From positions 75,513,001-75,577,000 of the forward strand of contig CM031858.1 of the NCBI GenBank assembly GCA_018697195.1: DNA of 64,000 nucleotides. The letters run 5' to 3'. Shown here piece after piece: positions 39,587-50,619 of this stretch. Position numbers and translations under genes: made by a program. Source of the stretch: Certhia americana. Taxonomy: Eukaryota; Chordata; Aves; Passeriformes; Certhiidae. The notes beneath the pieces are model-generated. The model did not search any database and was not told where the DNA came from. It saw nothing but the letters and a program-made list of their open reading frames with translations. The stretch's first letter is position 1. Each line of letters begins with the position of its first letter.

Positions 39587-41282
39587 TATACTTTTGTTTA
39601 CTGCAAGAGCACGTTACATATTGGGGGAAAATTATTTTTAAGTTAGGTTTCTTTTGGCTGGTGTTTATGCACAGAGACAGTGTTAGAGATATTTGTTAAT
39701 AAAATCTAGTTGCTTGCAAGCCCCCCCCTACCAACAGACAAGACAAGCGTGTGCATTATGAGATCATGGAGCCTGGGTAGTTTTGCATTTTTGACTAATG
39801 TGAATATGTACTTAGACATTTGAGTGTGTCAGGATAAATTTTAGCATCAAATTTACCATAAAAAAACCCCAAAAAACTAGCATAAGCACTATTTCAAAAT
39901 TAGGGGAAAATAGTAAATGCATGCATTAAAAATATCTATCTTTCTCTGTTTCTCTTTACTAGAATAAGAAAAGACCTCATGCAGGGATGCTAAGAGCTCT
40001 AGCATATCTGTGTCAGAATACCTAATGGTAATTGTGTCCCACTCTGCAATTTCATAAATGTACAAATTTTGTTGGAAAGTTTCCTTGGGTATATGGCTCC
40101 ATACCAAACTAATGGAAGATGCTTTATCTCAGAGACAAAGCGAAGAATATGTATGACAATGGAGCATAAAAGTAACATGTGCTCGTGTTTGATTTGTTCA
40201 TAATATTTATTGTATTCCCTACTTTATTATATATTGAATTGTTGAGATTTTACTCTTCTTTGACTTTTTACTTATAAAGGCTTCATGCTTCTTTTCAATG
40301 AAAATAGTACATACTTAAATACATGAATCAAAGTTTTAGGGAAAAAAATTACAGAAGCAGCACAGGTTACAGGTGTTGAAGTGTCTAAAATCTAAGGTAT
40401 TGTCCTAAAAATCCTCAGGTTTAGTATAAAGAAATGTAACTCTGAGAGGTAATTCTACAAAGGCATTTATTTTCTAACTAAATAGGTTATTTCAGATTGC
40501 AGTCCAATTCAGAACTTCTCACAACTAGCTTTTAAAACTGTTTTTCAGCAGTATTTTACGGTTCATGTTTTCTAATGCAATTAAGCTTAGCATGCTTATC
40601 TTCCACATGAAAAACAAAGCCACTATCTACTGTAATTGGGGCAGGTAGAATATGATGCAGACACTCAGGCTGGCTTTGGTCTGAGGGCTTAAGACGTCTA
40701 AGATGTCTTAAAAGTTTTGTTTTCTTGCACAGTTACTTCACCCAAAGAAGGCTAGATTTAGATGATTCATGCTATATTCTGAATCTAGCTGAAACCAATG
40801 CAAATTTAGAAGCCTTATATCTAAATTATAGGCAGATAAACCAGTGTGTCTGTTGGGAAGAGAGGAATAAGGATTGGGGAATGTCATGTCTTGCATATCC
40901 AACTAAATATCAATATAAAGTTGAGAACTGAGATGTGGGAGATCTACCTGACAAAGAGACAAGTTGGAGTAAAGAGGGAGAAAGCAGTAGGTCTAGGAGA
41001 ACACTGGTTGTGCTGCTGTCAATGACTATCAATGCACTAAGTAATTTTTTTGATCGTTACAAAGGCAATTTATTAAAAAAAAAAAAAAAGCCTTTTGACT
41101 GTAAATTTTAGTCTAGCAGACCTTTGTGATGATCCCTTCGTATTAATGAATCATATGTGCTTAACTCTGAAATTTTTATCATCTTTCCAACTATTAATAT
41201 TCATCATGCTGGGGTTTATGGTTGTGGACCACATTATTATTAATAAAACATTAATTGCAGACTTGAATAGCATGCACATTCT
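39587..41282. other. unique DNA, no gene seen
   Basis: No exon or element is recognised. It contains a C8 run at 39721-39728 and an A15 run at 41075-41089. A partial inverted repeat TTAAGAC/GTCTTAA lies near 40690-40710. All open frames are under 75 codons. Confidence 0.55.
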
Positions 41283-41602
41283 GTAGTGGAGCTGGGTATC
41301 CTAGTGTATGGGGGAAGGGAGTGGTCCTGACCTAGGGAAACCCCGGGCAGTGCTGAGACCTGGAAAGAAGTGTCAGCTCTCATGTGAGCAGCTGATGAGG
41401 TGTGTGTGGGGCCAGGAGGAATGGTGTCACCCCCCCATGCCCATAAAGAGCAGCCCTGGGGAGCAGAAACAACCAGGAACAGAGTGGGCAAACAGGAGCT
41501 GGCACGTCAGCCAGAGCATGGTGAGGCAGTTTGCACTGGAGGACATGCAGGGGAGAGTCTGCTTCTTTGAAGGAGAGGCATTCCACTGGCCAAGAGGACA
41601 GA
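41283..41602 (+). other. GC-rich segment directly before a CR1 fragment
   Basis: The base composition jumps from AT-rich to GC-rich at about 41283 and the segment runs into recognisable CR1 sequence at 41603. A frame of about 124 codons (41308-41682) covers both, but only its last 20-25 codons match CR1 endonuclease. The first 90 or so match nothing I can name. It may be an unfamiliar CR1 5' portion, a different mobile element joined to it, or a captured sequence. The sharp composition change argues that it arrived by insertion. Confidence 0.45.
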
Positions 41603-42800
41603 TTTTCCCCTATATCTGTTGGAGGTGCCTGGAATACATTAACAATGGCTTCATTCTCTGTGTGATAGAGGTTCTTTGCTGAACCCTGTTCTCACCAAGA
41701 GGTGCTGTGGGGAATGTGCATCAGGTTACAGCTGCTGTAACCAGCAAATCCCATAGTTCAAGACACTAAAGGCTGTGAGGAGGGTGCACACCAGTCTGTG
41801 TACCCTGGACTTTAGAATATCCAATTTTGGCCTTTCCAGGAATTTGCTTGGTAGAATAAAACCCTGGAATAAGGCCCTGGAGGGAAGAAGAGCCCAAGCA
41901 AGCTGGTTGATATTCAAGGATCACCTCCACCAAGTTCAGAAGTTATGCTTCCCAACAAAGAGGAGGACAGCTGAAATGATCAGGAGGTTAAAGGAGAGAA
42001 AAAAGATCTGTACAAAGACAAACACAAAAAGCAAGTCTGGAGAGCATGGAAGCAGGGACAGGTAGGTGGGAGGAATATAAAGAGATTATCTGAAAAAACA
42101 GGGATCAGGTTAGGAAAGCTAATTCCCTGACATAGTTAAACCTGGCCACAGACATCAATGCAAGAAGTAAAGCTCCTATGGGTTATGTCTGTGTAAAATG
42201 AAGACTAGGAAAAATATGGCCCTACTTCATAAAGAAAAAAGAAACCTGGTTTTCTGGGAGTTAGAGAAGGTAGAAGTGCTCAACAACTTTTTTGTCTCAG
42301 TCTTTACTGGCAAGTGCTCCAGCTACACTGCCTAAGCCACACACACAGAAGGTAAAGGCAGGGACTGAGAGAATGAAGAACCACCTGCTATAGGAGAAGA
42401 TCAGGTCTGAGACCGTCTAAGAAACAAGACAGTGCACACACCTATGGAAACTGATGAGACAAATCTGTGGGTCCCAAGAAAATTGGTGGAGGAAGTAGCT
42501 AAGCTGCTGTCCATATTTTGGAAGCCATGGTAGTTTGGTGGAGTTCCCAGTGACTGGTGGTTAGCCCTTCAAAAATGGGGGGGGGGGGGGGGGGGTGTAT
42601 CTCTTCAAAAATGAGGGGGGTCAGGCACTGGAACAAGTTGCCTAGGGAAGTTGTGGATGTTGCCTCCCTGGAGGGGTTGAAAGCCAGGTTGGATGGGATT
42701 TCATGTAACCTGGTCTAGTAGAAGGTGTCCCTGGTAGAGGCTTATAACTAGATGATATTTGAGTTCTCTTCCAAATAAGAAAAATTTATGCTTCAATGAT
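41603..42800 (+). mobile_element. CR1 LINE with large internal deletion, plus strand
   Basis: Order of blocks, in broken frames: PYICWRCLEYINNGFI (family NHPDICWR...RFLECIDDNFL, endonuclease); NPVLTK and a CSDH-like site near 41730; FKTLKAVRRVH; TLDFRISNFGLSRNLLGRI and LIFKDHLHQVQ (41800-41940, endonuclease-RT linker); WKQGQVGGI-like; and a SGEVPTDW-like site near 42540 at the start of the reverse transcriptase. Then comes a CTTCAAAAATG repeat with a G19 run. After it the sequence jumps to the element's 3' end from GGTCAGGCACTGGAACAAGTTGCC (42620) to the eroded tail near 42790. Most of the reverse-transcriptase core is missing, so it is dead. It could also be two CR1 copies side by side. Confidence 0.85.
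42577..42595. repeat. G19 homopolymer
   Basis: Nineteen G residues lie exactly at the break between the two CR1 parts, flanked by CTTCAAAAATG on both sides (42568-42578 and 42603-42613). It could form a G-quadruplex. The exact length may be a sequencing estimate. Confidence 0.9.
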
Positions 42801-43439
42801 TAAGATTGCTAAGACAAGAGTCAGGATTTTTTTAATAACTGTGAATTGCTATAAATAGAAAGAAACTGTGGCAAGGAGTTTGTTCCTGAGTGATGAAGGA
42901 AAGGTTAGAAAACGTGCCTTTGCTAGTCATAAAGGCAGAAACAAACCACCTTTTAATTCTTCCTCTCATCAGCTCTTTGTTGAAAATTTTGTTTAACAGG
43001 AAAACAGGGTTCTTCTTATGCTGTGACTTCCAACTGCAACAAGCTATATAGAAGGGTTTTCTGGGTACTTTTACTTTCTTGAAGGCAAAGATTTTTCAAA
43101 CTTCTATTCATGCATAATTTAATGATTTCAGACAAAAAATTCAGTGCTTCTTTGATGAAAAGAATAAAGCTAAATACAAAGGTCTTCTAAAGTTGATTTC
43201 CAGTATCTCTTAAGCACTTACAACTCCATTGAAAACTTTGCAGTTGTCTTAATTTGGTATTTCCCAGAAATTATATAGGCTAGTATAAGTGTTAAATGTG
43301 GAGCTCGTGTACATCCTGCTGCAATTATCTTAGTATTTAAATAGACAGTTGTGGGAGGGGAAAAGAATAGTTTTTTACTCACACATGGAAGGTGTGACCA
43401 AGGTCTTAGAATAGGATCCAGATATTGACTTACATCTAG

Positions 43440-43900
43440 TTTTGCTTTGGAGTGTTCCCATTCATTTTATTATAATGGTGATAGTTATTAAAACAATATA
43501 TAACTTGACATTCTGTTTGATCAGGGGAGTATAACCTGACAGTGTTTCATAACACTTTATTTGCCCTATCAGCCACCTAGAGATTTTTATGTACTTACTG
43601 ACATAGTAAGTATAATAACAGCTTTTTGTTTTAATTAACCTTTAATGGCTCACCCATTAGTATATGTAAAGCATAATCACAATTCAAGGAGACTGATGTC
43701 CCATGACAGCACTGCTAATCAATATAAAAGCAGCTGAGACAACACAGCTCTGGCACTGTAATAAACTCCATTGTTTAGGTGTATAGGTATCCTGTAAACA
43801 AGGCCAAATTTTGGATGCCAAATTTTCACATCTAATCAAAAGTAAACATCATGATCCATATACATCTTGAATATTGACATTTCTTTCTCTAAGAAAATAT
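43440..43900. promoter_or_regulatory. candidate conserved noncoding element
   Basis: A repeat-free block with many homeodomain-like words: TTTAATTAACC near 43630, CACCCATTAGTATATG, GCACTGCTAATCAATATAAAAGC near 43710-43732, and ATCTAATCAAAAG. It also has CCATTGTTTAGG, which resembles a SOX/FOX site. Ordered motif clusters of this kind are common in conserved enhancers of gene deserts. No alignment is available, so this is inference only. Confidence 0.2.
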
Positions 43901-46678
43901 CCATTTTGAAATTCTCTTCTGTATGATTCTTCTTGCACAGTTATAAAGACCACAATGGTATTTTTTTAAAAAAAGCACAAATAACCCACACTAGTCCTAG
44001 GTTTGCATATACATATTAACAAAATTTTTGGATTAAACATTTTTGTTCTTGCAGTCATAAACTGGAAACTTCTGAGTTTTTAGTCTAATACTAAAATGCA
44101 AAAAATAACAAAACTGATAAAATATTACCAAGAGATTGCTTCTATGAGAAAGTCATGACTTGTTTATCTTTCAGTCTGTTATCACCTTCTTACAGCTATT
44201 ATTCTATATGTGTATCTTTTCTTTCTCTGAGTTTGATTTTTGGTAGAAATGAAGCTTTTGGAGATTTCAGTTGCTGTGACTTTCAATCATAAACACTTTA
44301 AAGTGTTTGTAGGGCATCTAAATGAGACTTTGATATACTTTCTTCTTGTATTGCAACTTTGCTGTGATATCTGTTTTCAGGAATGGGATAAAGGCTTGTT
44401 TTTAAAAGAAGTCTCTGAATGTTTAATGCTTCTGCTATAAATGGCTAGTCAAATCTAGGTGTGGTGCTATGTCCAACAGGGTTTGGATGCATCTGAGTAG
44501 ACCTGACCTGTGTGTTTACATAGAAGCAGAGGCTGGCCTATCAGGTACCTCAGTTTCTTTAAATGTTGCTTAGCAAAGCAAATGCTTAGCCTTAAGGAGC
44601 AGCATAAACAGGACTTGATCTACATGCTGGAATGAGTCCTAGTTTACAGTTATGGAGGTGAAACCTAGAGTGCCATATATTTACCCTATAAATACGCCAT
44701 AATAATAAATACGGAGATTAAAAAATAATTTAAACACCTAAGTTCAATTCAATTTCAGTAGTGCTTGGGCTCCAGAGTGCCATAATGACTGGAGCTTTGT
44801 AAACCCATCTGCATTTAAAAATGGATCATGAAGGTGGCTGTGAATTCCTCTAATGCACAGAATTACCTGTTTAGATAAAATTCTGCAGATTGCAGGATTG
44901 AATAAAAGAATGTCCTCTTTTATAAGCGAAAGATGAAAAAGAGAGAGGAAGGTAAGCTATAGGAATGTTTTCTTTTACTTGAATACAATTAATGAAGATG
45001 ATCAAAATTAATAAAGAGTAATATCCTTAAGCTTGAAAATTAGATTTTGATATCAGAGACTGTGAATATGTTCACTCATCAAAGTTTAGCAATCTAAATT
45101 CAGTAACTTAAAGCAAGATACCTATGTCCTTTCTAAAATGAATAGCTATGGGAACAGCCTTTGAAATGGTTGAATGATTTGAAGAAGAAATCTAACAGAG
45201 GCAAGGCACCTGTGTAACGTTATGAAGGAGCTTAAATTTTTTTTGCGCTCTTATTTCAAGTGGTTAAAGCTGACTCTGTGTGTCTCCTTTCTTTCCAATA
45301 TGTATTACACTCTGATCTCATTCTCTGTATGTTGGTCATATAACTTGAGCTGTGACTGTAATGAAATGATTCATCCCCCGAGGAAAACACAAGACCTTCA
45401 TCTCTTCTATAGACATTAATCTTTGCTGTGTTATGCATGGCCACACTTTCTTCAAAGTGCACTCTGTTAGTGTACATCATTCAAAACACTGCAAGGAATT
45501 AAGGGTCCTCTTAAGCAAAGCATTTAATTCCTCTACTTCACTTATAGCTAGGGTAGTCCAAAAGAACAATTGAGATCATCTTCCTCCTTAAAGTGAGGGT
45601 AATAGGTACCTTGGTTACTTGGAAGTTATTTTAGAATTTTAAAACACTGTTTCTGTGTCATTGATGTAGAATCTAAGTCAACTGAATAGTAAATTATCTA
45701 TAAAACATGACACTTCAGATATGCTTATGAGAGAATTAAAAGTCATGAGAAAGTGAATAATTTTAAGTTTTATTCTTATCATCTAAATATTTCCCAGATC
45801 TCATATATTGAATGATAATAGTAATACTTAAAGGTTCATATGAAGGTTGTTGTGAATAAGTCATCTCCTCTGGAAAATAGTATGGGAGTAAATATTTGGA
45901 AAAGTTATATTAACATGTGAAAGGATTTCATATGGAAATGGGTGTGTTTGGGATTTTCTGCATTTGGAAATTTGACTTTGCAAAGCCGAAGTCCTTTAAT
46001 ACCTCATTTTGGACAAAAGGTTTCTTCACAAAACACAATAAAATAGGTAACAATATTTAAAGTACAAAGAAAGACAGCTTCTCTATAAAACATGGAAGAA
46101 GAAATATTATTCAACTAGGCAGTGCGTCTTTGTTCTTTCAAGTAGCTGGTTGGAAAAAAAAATAGGTGTTTTGAAAATTGCTGTTTTTATTCTCACACTA
46201 TTGCATCTAAATATATCTTGAATAAATAACTTGACCTCCAAGTGCTGAAGTACTTCGATGTGTTCAGGTAACCAAGAAATATTTTAAGAAATGTTTGTCT
46301 CCAATGATTTGGGAAAATGTGCATTGAAAGTAAACAGCAAATGATATTATATGAAAAATGAATACCACAAAGTCTGCTTCTATACATTACTGTAATATTT
46401 TTTTCACATGCAAATATAAAAACTCTTATGGACCCTATTTGCATTGCAGAATATCTAAAGAAAGATTTTTGGTTTTAATAACAATGTACTCACAAGTTCT
46501 GTTCTATGATAGAATTATTAGAGAAAAATCTATAGAATATACTCCAGTAGATATATAAATAGAATGTAGGAATTTTAGTGTTATGGTTCAGTTTAAATTT
46601 GCAGGCTTTTTCCCCCCTCAGATGTAATTGTCTAAAAAAACTCCTTGTACTTCATAAAATGATGATTATAAGACTCAG

Positions 46679-46717
46679 TTTTTTGTTTTGTTTTGTTGGT
46701 TTGTTTGTTTGTTTTTT
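46679..46717. repeat. GTTTT / GTTT simple repeat
   Basis: Three GTTTT-like units pass into four GTTT units and end in a T run. Confidence 0.85.
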
Positions 46718-47562
46718 AAGAGGAAGGAGAATAGTAGGGCTATATAAAGATTTGGGCCCAATGATTAGTTTGAGTAGAAACAGCATACCTTTTGCTATCT
46801 TACCCCACCTGGCATCTGAGCTAAGAGATTAGCTCACAGAAAGCTAAATAGCCTAAGCTGATTAATATGTTTTTGTAAACCTTTGTTTCAGATTTGCGGA
46901 GTTCTGGTCATGAAAATACAATCTGAGTCTGTATCAACATAGCATTTCCCTTTTCTAAATCCTAGTTTAGACTTATCTGAATATCAAGCACTAAACAACA
47001 TACCAGTAGGGAACTTTGGGACTATCAGTCCCCAGGATCGTGCTCTTTGCAATTGCCCAAAGTCTCTCAGTGATGTAACCAGGCACTGTCCTGCTTGAAA
47101 TAACATAGCACAACTTTAGTACTTCGGGATACTAAAATGGTGGAGCATCCTTATGGATGGAGAGCCCAGCACAAGTTGTATGAAGTGGGGTTATTTAGTC
47201 TCTTGTAATTTTGACCTTTTCTTTGGCAATGGGGAAAAGATCATTCCTGACTTTTAAATGGCAGTAAAATTAGCTTGTGTTCCGGGCTGTAGATATGCTG
47301 TGCATCAGCCTGCTACTTGGTTTTTATTTCGTTGGAGTATTTTTAAACCTGATAGAATTGCCTTAGTGTTGGCTCAGACATCAAAAAAAGAGGAATTGCT
47401 CCCACTTCATGTTTCAAGACCTCACATGTTCAATTTTTCCATTCAGTTTATAGAAGCCTTCAGAATAGAGCTCTCTGTGTATTCATAATGCCGTACATAT
47501 TTCACATTACAGGGTAGACTACGCAGAAACCAAGTCATTCAGTTATTACTCAAGCCAATAGA

Positions 47563-47772
47563 GCATCACAGAATTGCAGAATTAGTTAGGCTGGAATGGA
47601 CCTCTGAGATCAAGTCCAGCCTATGACCAAACACCACCTTGTCCACTAGACCACAGCAACAAATTCCACATCCAGCCATTCCTTGAACACCTTCAGGGAT
47701 GGTGACTCCGCCACCTTCCTGAGCAGACATGATCTCTAACCACCCTTTCTGTGAAGAGTATCTTCCTGGAAA
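47563..47772 (-). mobile_element. CR1 LINE, very short 3' end, minus strand
   Basis: The plus strand starts CATCACAGAATTGCAGAATTAG, the reverse of the CR1 octamer tail. It continues with GGCTGGAATGGACCTCTGAGATCAAGTCCAGCC and CCAGCCATTCCTTGAACACC, then a GTGACTCCGCCACC block, and stops after GAAGAGTATCTTCCTG. Only about 210 bases were copied. It is strongly diverged. Confidence 0.9.
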
Positions 47773-50295
47773 AAAAAGGAAGATAGTCTTTGGGATCAAT
47801 GATCTTTTGGAGTAGTCTCTCAAATAGATGAGCTTTAGTCTTTGGATTGCTTGGTCAACATGAGCACAAGTATCATGGGTTTGCTCTTGTGCTTATTAAA
47901 ATAAATAAAACTTTTTTTTTTTTTTTTTTTAAATGAGAAACCCTGGTCTGCTTCATTATGATAATTATTCCTCTGACATCACATTAATTATTGGAACCAA
48001 TGCTTAGGAAAGTGAAAGTCATCAGCAGGAAGTATTTAATTTACAAACCAGTGTACTGAATAATAAAAATTTTAAAACACAACATAAAAGGGAAGTATTA
48101 ATATATAATAAATTATCTTTGTATTTAAAAAATAAGCAGTCATACAAAAAGCATGAAAGGGACTAAACACTGTCTTGATAACATACGTTACTTCCATGAC
48201 CATTAAACAGCTGCTTCATTTTTTCCTTTATTTGTTTTTTCTCCAACAATAAACTGAAAATTAGGAATGTTTGCTTGTATGTTTTGTTTTTCTTTCTGTT
48301 AGTAGAATCTCTTCCACTGAAGTTAAAAAAAAAAAATAGTGAACACTGGCTGGTGAGTAACCTGGTACCCATAGGAAAGGGCTGAAGGTTATTTTTCAAA
48401 AGCCCTCTTGGCTCAAGAGCAAATGTGAATAAAAGTTGCTGTTGTTATTGAAACATGATCATGTAAAAAATACTGTTGCTATGAAATCTGCTATATAACA
48501 ACTAAGAAGCAAAAATCTACAAGGGTGTTTAATTTTTTTTTGATAATTTATGTTGGCACATATTTTGCAACTGTATATGGAGAGATCTCATGATAGTATT
48601 AAAAGATGTAAGATAAGTATTATCTATATTTTCCATGTCAGATTGGAATTCTATTATAAAAATTCCAGTAAACACAAATTTTCCCTTTTTATTTTTAAAA
48701 CATATTAGAATTTGGTATATTTAAGAAATGTGGTGCCTTTAAAATGTGAAAGAAGCAATCTCATTATCATGCTTGTGATATTATCATTCTTTTTCATGTT
48801 TTGGTAAGTACAATACTGAAAATGCTCAATAAAAAGTCCAAACAAGATGACTAGTACTGCAAGCTGTTATATTTTGCTCCATTGCTAGAGAAAGCTACTG
48901 TGCCACTTTAGTATGGCTTGGTGGTTGTAAGGTACAGAATGCTTGTTGAAATGGATAGGTCCTTATATTAATGGCAGTGAAAACCAAATGCCTCTCCTTT
49001 ACTCAACTCTGAAACTATCCTACAAAACTGCTTTAAATATTTGGATGGCTTTTTCAGCACTTAATGAATTCTGGCCATCATAAATCTCAGATGCCCTCCC
49101 TGAGTAAAACCCAAAATTATCAGAGTTTCATAGCCTAAGCTGCCCTTGCCATATGGTGAGTGCAAATGTTTCTAAAGCAGCAAATGTTCTGTCAAGAGTT
49201 CCCAGTGATGTTTTGATTGGATTGCTCTATTATCTGAACAAGTCTGCCAAAAGAAAGCACCTGCACAATGAAAAGTGTGCAGAAGCTGCCAGTCTGTAGC
49301 AAGGAAAGGAAAGTGAAGCAGGTAGTGACAAGTTACCTGTTGTCAGAAGATATGCTGCATAGGTTATAATAGATTCTACAGCACACCTGATCTCACAAAA
49401 TATCTCTCACAAAAGAAGAAAGGTGGGGAGCATGTGTGTATGAAAGAATTAACCTAGCTCCAGTAAACTTCAATCGCTGAAGGTGCCAAGTCATAGCTTA
49501 ATGTGCTGTAACAGCTTATAAAACAATGAACTCCTCAGTGGCTTCTTAGCCAGACCTTTCCAGAGAGGTTATCAAACAGTAACTCCAGAGAGGGTAGATA
49601 TGTTCTTTTTCCATATTCAGTTTTGCTTCGGTTCTAAGATGCCAATGTTGTATGCAGATTTTTATTCTCTTGGACAGTCTGGCCTGGAGCGTATTATTCA
49701 CTTGTTATAATTGATAGCTGAATATGCAAATGCATTAAAGAACTGACAGAAGCAAAATTATGTTTCTCTTCTGAGGAGGAATACTTAATGAGATCCCTTT
49801 GCTATAGTCCACTTTTCTGGACAGTATATCATCTTTAAGTAGATTAAAGCTCTTTTTTGCCCCCAAAAAAGGTTTCACATGAACGTGTGACAGCTATTAT
49901 CTGTTATGTATGTAGGTTTACAGGTCATTACCATTTGTGCTGCTGAGAAGGATATGTAGCTATACTGCACCTGTTGTTTTCAAGAAACAATAAAATTCAA
50001 TCTTGCCTAGTAGCCAGAAGTGTGTGAAATGTTACCAGGACATGATCTCTGTGCAAATCCCTTGACTCGGCCTTAGTACTATAAATTTTGCTGTGTGCTC
50101 TGTCATGGAAGTGAGGGAAGGGAAGTGGTGCAGAGACGGAATTGTATATCAGATCAAGGGAACAGAAATAGACCCTGTCAGAAGGAAAAAAAACAAACAA
50201 AAAAGGTGCCTAGATAGTGGGAATAGGATGGGGGTTGGGAGATTTTTCTTTCAGTAAGGTAGATTAGAGTTGAGTGGGAGTACAGTAAAAATCCA

Positions 50296-50320
50296 GGGGG
50301 TGGGGGGATGGAAATGGGGG
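50296..50320 (+). repeat. G-rich cluster
   Basis: G5, G6 and G5 runs are separated by one base and by eight bases, with GG between. It comes close to a quadruplex motif, but a fourth run must be borrowed from inside the G6 run. It stands out from the AT-rich flanks. Confidence 0.6.
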
Positions 50321-50590
50321 AAGAAAGATGGTATTAACAGTTTTATGAAGACCTATTGGGATAGATTTTTTATTTTATCCCCACTGTAGAATGGATCAAT
50401 TCATCTGTAAACGGATTATAAAATTCCAGTTTAAGGTCAATAAAATTTAATTGTCCTTCCAGACATATCTTTGCACACTGTAGTTTTAAATTTTTCCCAC
50501 AGTAAAATTTCATCAAAAATAAAAGGTAGAACTGGAGTATAATTAAAGTGAGTTGCTTCAGTAAAACATTGTCTCAGCATACCTGATCTT

Positions 50591-50619
50591 CTACTTCTCA
50601 CAGGGTCTACTTCTCACAG
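50591..50619. repeat. 13-bp direct repeat, 16-bp period
   Basis: CTACTTCTCACAG occurs at 50591-50603 and again at 50607-50619, separated by GGT. Confidence 0.85.

Larger units (their letters stand above)
42801..47562. other. unique DNA, no gene seen
   Basis: No exon or mobile element is recognised. The part 43440-43900 is repeat-free and motif-dense and is listed as a candidate conserved element. A GTTTT/GTTT tract lies at 46679-46717. Open frames are under 90 codons. Confidence 0.55.

Noticed and set aside
50229..50320. G-quadruplex
   Set aside because: Only three clear G runs lie close together; the fourth (50230-50234) is too far away for a standard motif. Kept only as a G-rich cluster.
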